A DNA stretch of 64,000 bases. It comes from Planctomycetota bacterium (lineage in GTDB: Bacteria > Planctomycetota > Phycisphaerae > Phycisphaerales > UBA1924). The notes under the pieces were generated by a model. The model saw only the letters and a list, made by a program, of their open reading frames with translations. It ran no database searches and had not been told where the DNA came from. Position numbers and translations under genes: made by a program. Each line of letters begins with the position of its first letter. Position 1 is the stretch's first letter. Shown in pieces: positions 34,103 through 42,144 of this stretch. The stretch spans positions 62,001-126,000 of the forward strand of contig JANRJM010000008.1 of NCBI GenBank assembly GCA_033763975.1, in the 5' to 3' direction.

Positions 34103-34414
34103 CTACGCGGGCGTGCGACGCAGCGTGGTGAGGCCCCGGACCAGTTCGACCACGCTGATCAGCGCGATGACGATGGCCCCGACGCGGAACCCGAAGTAGA
34201 ACTCCAAGACGCCCGCGAGCGCGAGAAAGCTCACGCCCGCGGCGAGGTCGGCGTAGCGGGGCGGCGCCAGCGTGCACACCACGATCACGCCGGCGACGGA
34301 CGAGCCCAACACCGGGTGCAGCCCCAGCAGGTACCACGCCACCGCGAGCAGGGCGAGCGAGACGCCGGCGGTCGCGAGGCGTGACCCGACGGCGCTGGCA
34401 AGAGGGGACGACAT
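34103..34414 (-). CDS. Small membrane protein, three or four helices
   Basis: A 103-residue hydrophobic protein with helices near residues 15-32 (AGVSLALLAVAWYLLGLH), 35-48, 54-72 and 75-92 (GAIVIALISVVELVRGL). AGGAG lies 7 nt before the ATG. No family is recognised. It converges on the TPR gene with 30 bp between stops. Strong hydrophobicity and the ribosome binding site support a real gene. Confidence 0.6.
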   Translation of the reverse strand: MSSPLASAVGSRLATAGVSLALLAVAWYLLGLHPVLGSSVAGVIVVCTLAPPRYADLAAGVSFLALAGVLEFYFGFRVGAIVIALISVVELVRGLTTLRRTPA

Positions 34415-34667
34415 CGGCGCGCTCCTGGTGCGCCCCAAGGTACCCGTGGTGTGGCGGCGAGGTTGCGGCGGCGGGCGGGGACGGTGTGAGTCTGGGCAAC
34501 CCGGGCAGGTTGGGGGTGGCGCGGGGCGAGGGCGATTGGGGCGGCGGGCCACGGCGCGGCGCAAGTCTTGCGATTCTCGTGCAATACGGCCGGCGGGCGC
34601 ACGTAGACTCGGCGGGGGTTCACCGTACCGCGCCGAAACGCGGGCGGAACCGAGAGGAGAGAGAGAC

Positions 34668-35288
34668 ATGGATCGGATGATGATGGCGGTTGGTGCGCTC
34701 GCGCTCGCGTCGGGCGTGTCGTCGGGCGCGGTCACGGGCGTGGGCGGCGCGGCGACGGTGATCGCGCCGCCGGCGTCGACGGTTCTGGGCGCGAACCAGA
34801 GCAACACGCAGGCGTGGGTGTTCACGGAGGGCACCGTGGTGCTGGCGTCGGCGCTGACGCTCAACGCGACCACGCCGGGGATGTACACGAGCGCGGGGTC
34901 GCTGACGCCGGGCAGCGTGGCGGCGGGCACGACGGTGCAGAGCCACTACCTGTACACGGACCCGGACGGCAGCGCCGCGCGGACGTACGAGGGGTTTGTC
35001 GAGTTCGATCAGCCGATCCTGGGCGTGATCGTGCTGCGTTCGAACCTGAACGCGTCGGACGCGGCGCTGGGCGCGCCGGGCACGGCGTACGCGGACAACG
35101 CGGCACGCGGGCTGGAACTCGGGTCGAACGCGGACGCGTTCGCGATCACTGTGTCGCAGTTCCGCGTGAACTTCCGGTTCGTGACGAGCACGGCGACGGA
35201 CGACATCCGGATCATCACGGCGCCGGCGCCGGCGGGCGCGGCGCTGGCCGGGCTGTGCGGGCTGGTCGCGCTGCGTCGGCGTCGCTGA
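34668..35288 (+). CDS. Secreted PEP-CTERM-like protein
   Basis: A 206-residue exported protein. The ATG at 34668 follows AGGAGA; the signal is MDRMMMAVGALALASGVSSGA. The body is beta-rich (STVLGANQSNTQAWVFTEG..., VEFDQPILGVIVLRSNLNASD). The sorting tail APAPAGAALAGLCGLVALRRRR matches the PEP-CTERM-type ending of the protein at 21073-21858. A TAGACT box about 60 nt upstream is a candidate -10. A terminator follows directly and reaches into the end of prfB. Body function unknown. Confidence 0.83.
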   Translation: MDRMMMAVGALALASGVSSGAVTGVGGAATVIAPPASTVLGANQSNTQAWVFTEGTVVLASALTLNATTPGMYTSAGSLTPGSVAAGTTVQSHYLYTDPDGSAARTYEGFVEFDQPILGVIVLRSNLNASDAALGAPGTAYADNAARGLELGSNADAFAITVSQFRVNFRFVTSTATDDIRIITAPAPAGAALAGLCGLVALRRRR

Positions 35289-35325
35289 GTGTGGGCGGAG
35301 GACGAGGAGGGGCGTTCCTGCACCG

Positions 35326-35355
35326 AGCCCGGGCCGCGCTAGGCCCGGGCTTTTT
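35326..35355 (+). terminator. Rho-independent terminator overlapping the prfB 3' end
   Basis: Ten-bp stem AGCCCGGGCC (35326-35335) and GGCCCGGGCT (35342-35351), loop of six, then TTTTT on the plus strand. It ends the PEP-CTERM-like gene. Its right arm lies inside the last codons of minus-strand prfB, whose TAG stop falls in the loop. Confidence 0.8.
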
Positions 35356-36458
35356 CTTTCTCGGCGCGCCGGCGCTTGAGCTCGGCGTCGATGAACGGGG
35401 CGATCTCGCCGCGGAGGACGGCCTCGTAGTCGGTCTCTTCGTAGCCGGTGCGGTGGTCCTTCACGCGGTTGTCGTAGAAGACGTAGGAGCGGATCTGGGT
35501 GCCCCACCCCTGCTGGAGCTGGCCGCCCTGGGCGGCGGCGATCTCGGCCTCGCGCTTGTCCTCGGCGATCTGCTGGAGCTTGGCCTGGAGGACGCGGAGG
35601 GCCTGGGCGCGGTTCTGGGGCTGGTCGCGGTAGGTGCTGGCGACGACCTGGATGCCGGTGGGCTTGTGGACGACGCGGATGGCGGTGGCGACCTTGTTGA
35701 CGTTCTGCCCGCCCGGGCCGCTGGCGCGGACGAAGGGGATGATGTCGACCTCGTTCTCGGGGATGGTGACGTCGACGTCCTCGAACTCCGGGGTGACTTC
35801 GACGGAGCAGAACGAGGTCTGACGCTTGCCCTGGGCGTTGAAGGGTGAGACACGGGCGAGGCGGTGCGAGCCGCGTTCGCACTTGAGGTAGCCGAAGGCG
35901 AAGGGGCCCTTGACGTGGAGGGTGACGGAGTCGATGCCGACCTCGGCACCGAAGCCCTTGTCGACCTCCTCGAACTCGTAGCCCATTTTCTCGCAGTAGA
36001 AGATGTACATGCGGAAGAGCATCTCGGCCCAGTCGTTGGCCTCGGTGCCGCCGACGCCGGCGGAGATGGTGAGGAAGCAGTTCTTGGCGTCGTGCTCGCC
36101 GGCGAGGAGGGAGCGGAGTTCGACCTTCTCCATGCGCCGGGTGAGGTCGAAGAGCTTCTCGTCGGCCTCGGCGAGGAGGTCCTTGTCGCCGGCCTCGCGG
36201 GACATCTCGTAGGCGACCTTGGCGTCCTCGAACTCGCGCATCAGGGCGGAGAGCGGGTCGATCTGGGCCTTGAGGGTCTTGACGGAGGAGACGACCTTTC
36301 GGGCGCGGTCCTGGCTGTTCCAGAACCCGTCGGAGCCCATCTCGGCCTCGAGGCCCCGCAGGTTTTCGAGCTTGCCCGCGTAGTTAAAGCGAGTCGCGGA
36401 TCGTCACGATCCGCGCCTCGAGGTCGTCGATGACGGGCTGGTGGGCGTCGTAGTGCAT
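35339..36458 (-). CDS. prfB: Peptide chain release factor 2, made by programmed +1 frameshift
   Basis: RF2 releases peptides at UGA and UAA. The frame from the ATG at 36458 (GGAG 6 nt upstream) encodes MHYDAHQPVIDDLEARIVTI then RDSL and stops at UAA (36386-36384), codon 25. A +1 shift at CUU continues NYAGKLENLRGLEAEMGSDGFW and runs to 35339. This aligns with E. coli RF2, where the in-frame stop follows LRGYL at the same place. The main chain has the peptidyl-hydrolysis motif SGPGGQNVNK (GGQ), GVGGTEANDWAEML, RGSHRLARVSPFN and, for the codon-recognition region, CSVEVTPEFEDVD. Total about 372 residues. The autoregulatory stop is UAA rather than the usual UGA. Confidence 0.93.
36383..36415 (-). 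promoter_or_regulatory. RF2 programmed frameshift site with upstream hairpin
   Basis: The slippery segment on the minus strand is CTT TAA C (36389-36383). Five nt before CTT lies a perfect 9-bp inverted repeat with a TGA loop (arms CGCGGATCG and CGATCCGCG, 36415-36395). In E. coli a Shine-Dalgarno-like AGGGGG stands near this position; none is visible here. Low RF2 would slow termination at UAA and favour the shift into the RF2 frame. The hairpin as a substitute stimulator is inference. Confidence 0.8.
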
Positions 36459-36531
36459 GGTGAACTCCGGTTCGGGGGGGATGCTACGCGTGCGGATGGG
36501 GCGCGGGTTGGCCTACGGTTGGCGACGCGAC

Positions 36532-36615
36532 GCCGGAGTGGCGGAATGGCAGACGCGACGGATTCAAAATCCGTTACCCCTTAAAGGTGTGTGGGTTCAA
36601 GTCCCTCCTCCGGCA
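36532..36615 (+). tRNA. tRNA-Leu (anticodon CAA)
   Basis: Acceptor arms GCCGGAG (36532-36538) and CTCCGGC (36608-36614) pair fully, with discriminator A at 36615. The anticodon stem ACGGA/TCCGT encloses the loop TTCAAAA, giving anticodon CAA, which reads UUG. A long variable arm (TACCCCTTAAAGGTGT region) marks a type II tRNA as expected for leucine, and the T loop is GTTCAAGTC. CCA is not encoded. It stands between divergent prfB and the DUF3467 leader. Confidence 0.95.
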
Positions 36616-36677
36616 TTGGGCGGCGCGGCGGGCGACGGGTCGGGCCCGCGGCGCCTGAACGCGGCGGGCGGGCGGAC

Positions 36678-36815
36678 TAGACTCCCCTCCCCGAACGGGG
36701 CTCCCGAGCGGGAGCGTGCCTCAGGGCCGGGCGCCCTGAGTCGCGGTGGAAGGTCCAACCTGTCGCGACCGACCGCAGCAGAGTCCCCGCGCGCCGCGGG
36801 GGAAAGGGTTTCGCC
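36678..36815 (+). promoter_or_regulatory. Hairpin-rich leader of the DUF3467 gene (candidate structured RNA)
   Basis: A TAGACT box (36678-36683) would start a transcript near 36690. From there five hairpins follow in 113 nt: CCCC/GGGG with a GAAC loop (36689-36700), CTCCC/GGGAG (36701-36714), CTCAGGGC/GCCCTGAG (36720-36740), GTCGCG/CGCGAC (36740-36769, with a possible inner stem) and CCCCGCG/CGCGGGG (36785-36801). The last one lies 14 nt before the ATG and the purine run GGGGAAAGGG overlaps its 3' side, so folding could mask the ribosome binding site. It does not match SRP, RNase P or tmRNA cores that I know. Confidence 0.45.
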
Positions 36816-37139
36816 ATGGCCGAGCAACCGCAGCAGCAGCAGGTTCAACTTCGCATCGATGAGTCGAAGATGAACACGACGTACGCGAACACGATCCGCA
36901 CGTCGACGACGAACGACGAGGTGGTGCTGGATTTCGGCATCAACCTGCCGATGCCGGGCCCGGACAACCAGCCGATGCTGATGTTCAGCGTGGGGTCGCG
37001 CGTGGTGATGAACTGGTCGGGCGCGAAGCGCCTGGCGATCTCGCTGGGCCAGGTCGTGCGCCAGTACGAGGAGCGCAACGGCGAGATCAACTTGAACCAG
37101 GGTCAGAACCGCCCCGGCGCGCCGCGCCTGTCGAACTGA
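36816..37139 (+). CDS. DUF3467 protein
   Basis: A 107-residue soluble protein of the DUF3467 family: LRIDESKMNTTYANTIRTST, TNDEVVLDFGINLP, and the helix AKRLAISLGQVVRQYEERNGEI. The family is widespread in bacteria and has no settled function. The Gln-rich start (AEQPQQQQ) and polar tail are probably disordered. It has an unusually long, hairpin-rich leader, which hints at post-transcriptional control, and is followed by a strong terminator, so it is a single-gene transcript. Confidence 0.87.
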   Translation: MAEQPQQQQVQLRIDESKMNTTYANTIRTSTTNDEVVLDFGINLPMPGPDNQPMLMFSVGSRVVMNWSGAKRLAISLGQVVRQYEERNGEINLNQGQNRPGAPRLSN

Positions 37140-37160
37140 TCGAACGCTCGATTTCTTCGT

Positions 37161-37197
37161 CAAGCACCCCGCCGCACGCGGGGTGCTTGCCGTTTTT
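37161..37197 (+). terminator. Rho-independent terminator of the DUF3467 gene
   Basis: Perfect 12-bp stem (CAAGCACCCCGC at 37161-37172, GCGGGGTGCTTG at 37178-37189) with a 5-nt loop, then CCGTTTTT. Confidence 0.88.
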
Positions 37198-37285
37198 GGG
37201 GGCGTGCGGGGCGTGCCGCGCGGTCGTACACTTTCAGGCACCGCGTTCAGGTTGTGTTGAGGCCGCGTGCAGGGATGAACAAGAC

Positions 37286-40060
37286 ATGATCCGACCGGCA
37301 ACGGAAGGCGGCGGAAAGCGGACGCGCCGTTCGGCGCGACGGCTGGCGTCCGGCGTGCTGTCGAACCTCGCCCGCGCGATCCGCGAGGTGCGCGCGAACG
37401 ACGATCTGGTGCAGGGGGACGAGAAGAGCGCCCAGCGTGTGCATGCCCTGCGGGTGTCGGCGCGGCGGGCGGGGGTGGTGCTCCGGGCGCTCGCGCCGCA
37501 CGATGAGCCGCGGGCGTGGCGCCGGGCGCGCCGGATGGCCCGACGACTCCGGCGTGCGGCCGGTGCGGTGCGCGAGTGCGACGTGCATCGCGCGCTGTTC
37601 GATGAACTGCTGGAGCGCGAGCGTGGGGCGGCGTCGCCCGAGACCACGCGCGGGGCGCGGGAGCACCTGTGCTCGGAGTGGGACGCGGCGGCGAAGGGGC
37701 TCCGCGAGGCGGTGGCGGCGTGCGGGGGCGGTGCCTTCGCGCGGGCGGCGCGCCGGGTGGTGAAGTCGTTGGATGCACCCGTCGAGCGATCGGGCGCGGC
37801 ACAGCGGGCGTGGGCGCGGACGCGGGCGCTGGCCGAGCGGTGCGTGGCGGCGTCGCGTGCGGACCTGTCGGGGCCCGAGGCGGTGCACGAACTGCGGCTG
37901 GCGGTGAAGCGGGTGCGGTATGCGCTGGAGCTGCTGGGTCCGGCGATGCCCGGGGCCGCGGGCACCGGTGCGCTGCTCGAGCAATTGGAGGCGGCGCAGC
38001 GCGTGTTCGGCGAGGCGAACGACGTGTCGACGCTGGTCGATCGGCTGGACCGGGACATGGCGGGCGGCGCGGAGGCGGAGGGGACATCGCACCTGCGGGC
38101 GCTGCGCGACCGCTTCGCGCGGGTGCGGGATCGACGGTTCGAGCGGGCGCTGGCGTGGTGGAGGTCGTCGGGCGTGGAGCGGGCGCTGGGGTCGCTCGCG
38201 CCGGAGCCCCCGGTGGTCGAGACGCCCGGGCCGCTGGTGCTGGCGGCCGGCGCGCCGCGCGAGGTGGGCCCACGCGGAGCGACGGTGGTGTCGGGGAGCA
38301 CGGCGATGGCGACGAAGGAAGGGCCGCTGAACGGGCGGGGCTCGCACTCGCGGGCGGGGCGCGCCGTTCGCGCGGGGAGCGTGCCCGGCGGAACGCCCGA
38401 GGAGAGCACCGCGGGGGCGCCGCGGCCGGGGGGCGGCGGAGAAAGCCAGCGGAGCCTGTTCCTGTCGGGGCGTCGGCTGGGCGTGATCGACATCGGGAGC
38501 AACAGCATCCGCCTGCTGTGCGTGGAGCTGTCGGACGAGCGGACGTGGAAGGTGCTGGGCGAAGAGCGGGCGATGACGCGCCTGGCGCAGGGGCTGGCGC
38601 GGGGCGGGGGGCTTTCCCCCGACGCGATGGCGCGATCGGTGGAGGCGATCGGGCGGTTCAAGGGGCTGGCGGAAGGGCTCGGGTGCGCGGTGGTGCGGGC
38701 GTTCGCGACGGCGGCGGTGCGCGAGGCGGACAACCGGGATGACTTCGTGTCGCTGGTGCGCGACCGGACGGGGCTGGCGCTGGAGATGGTGTCGGCGCTG
38801 GACGAGGGGAAGCTGACGTTCCGGAGCGTGGCGCGAGTGCTGGACCTGTCGCGGGGCACGTCGGCGGTGGTGGACATCGGCGGCGGCAGCCTGGAGGTGG
38901 TGCTCGCGCGGGACGAGGTGATCACGGCGAACCAGAGCATGCCGCTGGGCGCGGTGCGGCTGACGGAGGCGTTCGGCGGGGCGGACGCGTGCGCGGGGCG
39001 GGAGTACAAGGACATGCGTCGGTTCATCGCGCGGCAGATCGCGCGGCGCGTGCCCGAGCCGGCGACGCCCCCGAGCGTTCTGGTGGGGTGCGGCGGCACG
39101 TTCACGACACTGCTGACGCTGGGGGCGGCGTCGCGCGGGGTGATGCTGGACCGCGCGAGCCCGGCGCTGGCGTCGCTGGGGCCGGTGAGCCTGGTTCAAC
39201 TGCGCGGGATGATCGAGTCGCTGCGCGAGGTGAACCTGGAAGAGCGGCTGCGCGTGCCGGGGCTGCCGTCGGACCGGGCGGACATCGTGATCGCGGGGTT
39301 CACGGTGATCGAGCGGCTGATGACGCACCTGGGGGTGTCGCAGGTGCACGTGCACCCGGGCGGGTTCCGCGAGGGGCTGATGCTGCGGATGATCGACGAT
39401 GACCTCGTCGAGTTCGAGCGTGCGGCGCTGAACGCGTCGGACGACGACCACATGGCGTGGGTGCGGGCGTTCGCGCAGCGCTGCGGGTACGAGCGGGCGC
39501 ACAGCGAGCAGGTGGCGCGCCTGGCGCTGCGCCTGTACGACCAGTTCCGCGAGGAGAGCGACCTGATCCGCGGGCTGGGGGGCGAACGGCACGAGCGCCT
39601 GCTGCTCGAGGCGGCGGCGGTGCTGCACGACGTGGGGATCATGGTCGAGTACCCGCGGCATCACAAGCACTCGCGGACGATCATCCGCCACGCCGACCTG
39701 CGCGGGTTCACGCCCCGGGAGATCGAGCTGATCGCGCTGGTCGCGCGGTACCACAGGCGGGCGACGCCCCAGCCAAAGCACGACGGGTTCAAGGGGCTGT
39801 CAGAGCCGGACCGGGCTTTGGTGCGCCGGCTGGCGGGGATCTTGCGCGTGGCGGACGGACTGGACCGCGCGCACGCGCAGCAGGCGGCCGACGTGCGGGT
39901 GCGATTCGGCAAGGGCGAGGTCACGCTGGAGGTCGAAAGCCAGGGCGACGCGCGGACCGACATCGAGGCGGCGGACGCCAAGGCCGACCTGCTGCGCGAT
40001 GTGCTGGGCGTCGGGCTGTCGATCGTGGCGGTGGGCAATGCGCCGGCGACGCCGGAATAG
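37286..40060 (+). CDS. CHAD domain fused to Ppx/GppA exopolyphosphatase
   Basis: A 924-residue fusion. Residues about 20-320 form a CHAD domain, an all-helical fold with conserved His and basic residues (VHALRVSARRAGVVLRAL, VHELRLAVKRVRYALELLG, FGEANDVSTLVDRL), known to bind inorganic polyphosphate. A disordered Gly/Ser/Pro linker runs to about 390. The rest is a full exopolyphosphatase/pppGpp phosphatase: LGVIDIGSNSIRLLCVEL near 396 (phosphate loop), ATAAVREADNRDDF, VVDIGGGSLEVVLA, VGCGGTFTTLL, VHPGGFREGLMLRM, and an HD-type C-terminal domain (HSEQVARLALRLYDQF, AAVLHDVGIMVEYPRHHKHS). The fusion could hold the polymer by CHAD while PPX trims it. No ppk is in the window. ATG 37286 follows AGGG. 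Confidence 0.9.
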   Translation: MIRPATEGGGKRTRRSARRLASGVLSNLARAIREVRANDDLVQGDEKSAQRVHALRVSARRAGVVLRALAPHDEPRAWRRARRMARRLRRAAGAVRECDVHRALFDELLERERGAASPETTRGAREHLCSEWDAAAKGLREAVAACGGGAFARAARRVVKSLDAPVERSGAAQRAWARTRALAERCVAASRADLSGPEAVHELRLAVKRVRYALELLGPAMPGAAGTGALLEQLEAAQRVFGEANDVSTLVDRLDRDMAGGAEAEGTSHLRALRDRFARVRDRRFERALAWWRSSGVERALGSLAPEPPVVETPGPLVLAAGAPREVGPRGATVVSGSTAMATKEGPLNGRGSHSRAGRAVRAGSVPGGTPEESTAGAPRPGGGGESQRSLFLSGRRLGVIDIGSNSIRLLCVELSDERTWKVLGEERAMTRLAQGLARGGGLSPDAMARSVEAIGRFKGLAEGLGCAVVRAFATAAVREADNRDDFVSLVRDRTGLALEMVSALDEGKLTFRSVARVLDLSRGTSAVVDIGGGSLEVVLARDEVITANQSMPLGAVRLTEAFGGADACAGREYKDMRRFIARQIARRVPEPATPPSVLVGCGGTFTTLLTLGAASRGVMLDRASPALASLGPVSLVQLRGMIESLREVNLEERLRVPGLPSDRADIVIAGFTVIERLMTHLGVSQVHVHPGGFREGLMLRMIDDDLVEFERAALNASDDDHMAWVRAFAQRCGYERAHSEQVARLALRLYDQFREESDLIRGLGGERHERLLLEAAAVLHDVGIMVEYPRHHKHSRTIIRHADLRGFTPREIELIALVARYHRRATPQPKHDGFKGLSEPDRALVRRLAGILRVADGLDRAHAQQAADVRVRFGKGEVTLEVESQGDARTDIEAADAKADLLRDVLGVGLSIVAVGNAPATPE

Positions 40061-40180
40061 CGCGGGCGTGAGACGGGCTGGGCTGGGCACGGGCTTGGCA
40101 CGGCGCGCTTTGGGCTGATGTCGCCGACACGCCCGGTGGACGAACTACGCTTGCCCCATTGCGGACGGAAAGGCGGTCGC

Positions 40181-41257
40181 GTGACGATCCGGGCGGTCAT
40201 CGTGGGTGCGGGCGGGTACAGCGGCGCGGAGCTGGTCTCCATCCTGCTGGGGCACCCGCACGCGGAAATCGTGGGGCTGTTCGCCTCGGCGAAGCGCGAG
40301 GGCGAGGGCGCGCGGGCGCTGTCGGAGACGTTCGGCCGGTTCCGCGGGCGGCTGGATCTGCCCGTGCGTGCGACGACGGTGGAAGACATCGCGGCGTGCC
40401 GCCCGGACGCGGTGTTCCTTGCGACGCCCCACGAGGCGAGCGTGGACCTGGCGCCGCGCCTGCTTGACAGCGGCGCGACGAAGGTCGTGCTGGACCTGTC
40501 GGCGGGGTTCCGGCTGGCGGACGCCTCGCTGTATCCGACGTACTACGGGTTCGAGCACGCGCACGCGGCGTGGCTGGGGCGGACGGTGTACGGGCTGGTG
40601 GAACTGACGCGCCCGCGGCTGGCGGGGGCGAGCCTCGTCGCGGTGCCGGGGTGCTACCCGACGTCGGCGATCCTGCCGCTGGCGCCGCTGGTGCGCGCGG
40701 GGGCGATCGCGACGCGCGCGGACGGGCGCGTGGCACGCCCGGTGATCGACGCGACGAGCGGGGTGAGCGGGGCGGGGCGCGGGCTGGCGCTGCGTTCGCT
40801 GTTCTGCGAGGTGCACCAGCAGGCGTACGGCGTGCTGACGCACCGGCACCAGCCGGAGATCGACGCGTACGCGGGCGTGCCGACGGTGTTCACGCCGCAC
40901 CTGGGGGCGTACGAGCGGGGCATCCTCGCGACGATCCACGTGGAGTTGGCGCCGGGCTGGACGGGGGCGCGCGTGCGCGAGTGTCTTGACGCGGCGTACG
41001 GGCGCGAGGCGTTCGTGCGCCTGTGCCCGGCGGGGGTGTGGCCGAGCGTGGCGGACGTGCGCGGGACGAACTTCTGCGACATCGCGGTGGCGGTGGACGA
41101 GGGCTGGGGGCACGCGGTGCTGTGCAGCGCGCTGGACAATCTCGTGAAGGGAGCGTCGGGGCAGGCGGTGCAGTGCATGAACGCGCGGTTCGGGCTCCCG
41201 GAGACGGACGGCCTTTTGCCGGGCGGGCGCACGCCGGGCGGCGGGGGCGCGTCGTGA
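40181..41257 (+). CDS. argC: N-acetyl-gamma-glutamyl-phosphate reductase
   Basis: Third step of arginine synthesis: NADPH reduction of N-acetylglutamyl phosphate to the semialdehyde. 358 residues. Rossmann motif IVGAGGYSGAELVSILLGHPHAEI, FLATPHEASVDLAPRLLDSG, LDLSAGFRL, the catalytic Cys in VAVPGCYPTSAILPLAPLV, and the GVSGAGRGL and HRHQPEI segments are all typical. GGAAAGG precedes the GTG start, and a TACGCT box lies 29 nt upstream. Its stop overlaps argB by 4 bp, heading a four-gene arginine cluster. Confidence 0.96.
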   Translation: MTIRAVIVGAGGYSGAELVSILLGHPHAEIVGLFASAKREGEGARALSETFGRFRGRLDLPVRATTVEDIAACRPDAVFLATPHEASVDLAPRLLDSGATKVVLDLSAGFRLADASLYPTYYGFEHAHAAWLGRTVYGLVELTRPRLAGASLVAVPGCYPTSAILPLAPLVRAGAIATRADGRVARPVIDATSGVSGAGRGLALRSLFCEVHQQAYGVLTHRHQPEIDAYAGVPTVFTPHLGAYERGILATIHVELAPGWTGARVRECLDAAYGREAFVRLCPAGVWPSVADVRGTNFCDIAVAVDEGWGHAVLCSALDNLVKGASGQAVQCMNARFGLPETDGLLPGGRTPGGGGAS

Positions 41258-42063
41258 GCGGACGGGTCGTCGTCATCAAGGTGGGCGGCACGACGCTGGA
41301 GGACCGGCGCTCGGGGCCCGGGCTGTGGCGGGCGATCGCCGCGCTGCACGCGGGGCGCGCGCCCGACGGGGGCGTCGTGCTCGTGCACGGCGGGGGCAAG
41401 GCCGTCGATCGGCACCTGGACCGCCTGGGGTTCACGACCGAACGGCGCGAGGGGATCCGGATCACGCCGCCGGAGCAGGTGGAGGAGATCGCGGCGGTGC
41501 TGGCGGGGCGGATCAACAAGTCGCTGGTCGGGGCGCTGGCGCGCGCGGGGGCGCGGGGCGTGGGGCTGTGCCTGGGCGACGGCGGTGCGGTGCCGACGCG
41601 CGCGGCGCGCCGGTACACGTTCGACCCGGGGCGCGTGGGCGAGGTGGTGGACGGTCGGGCGGAGACGGGCAACCTGCTGCGGCACCTGCTCGCCGGGGGC
41701 TTTTTGCCGGTGCTGTGCTCGATCGGGCTGGACGAGGCGGGCGAGTACCTGAACGTGAACGCGGACGACGCGGCGGCGGGCGTGGCGGCGATGCTGGGGG
41801 CCGAGGCGCTCGTCTTGTGCACCGACGTGCCGGGCATCCTGGACGAGCGCGGGCAGGTGGTGCCGGAGGTAGACGGCGCGGGCATCGACGCGCTGATCGC
41901 GGGCGGCGTGGTGACGGGGGGCATGGTGCCCAAGGTGCGGGCCGCCCGGGATGCTGCACGGCGGGTCGGCGCGCCCGTGGTGATTCTGTCGGGGAACGAC
42001 CCGGGCGCGCTGGAAGCGTGGGCGTCGGGCGGGCGGGTCGGCACGCGGGTGCTGGCCTCGTAA
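41254..42063 (+). CDS. argB: Acetylglutamate kinase
   Basis: Second step of arginine synthesis: phosphorylates N-acetylglutamate. 269 residues of the amino-acid kinase fold, with VVVIKVGGTTLED at the start, VLVHGGGKAVDRHLDRLG, LCLGDGGAV, LNVNADDAAAGVAAMLGAEALVLCTDVPGILD and GGMVPKVRAA. The segment after HGGGKAV (GFTTERREGIRITPPEQVEEIA) is closer to the arginine-insensitive or LysW-type variants than to E. coli, but neighbours argC and argF support arginine. GTG start overlaps the argC stop. Confidence 0.92.
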   Translation: MSGRVVVIKVGGTTLEDRRSGPGLWRAIAALHAGRAPDGGVVLVHGGGKAVDRHLDRLGFTTERREGIRITPPEQVEEIAAVLAGRINKSLVGALARAGARGVGLCLGDGGAVPTRAARRYTFDPGRVGEVVDGRAETGNLLRHLLAGGFLPVLCSIGLDEAGEYLNVNADDAAAGVAAMLGAEALVLCTDVPGILDERGQVVPEVDGAGIDALIAGGVVTGGMVPKVRAARDAARRVGAPVVILSGNDPGALEAWASGGRVGTRVLAS

Positions 42064-42144
42064 TGTTGGGGCCTGTCCGCCCCGCGGGCGCGTGTGCGCC
42101 CGGGCACGCGGACCCGATCGCCCCAGTGTGCTGAGATCTGCGCC

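Noticed and set aside
36340-36342. Internal ATG as an unshifted prfB start
   Set aside because: It would remove the conserved N-terminal helix; the upstream frame plus a +1 shift aligns with RF2 throughout and has a ribosome binding site.
36690-36803. Possible SRP 4.5S, RNase P or tmRNA gene before DUF3467
   Set aside because: The conserved cores of these RNAs are not present; kept only as a candidate structured leader.
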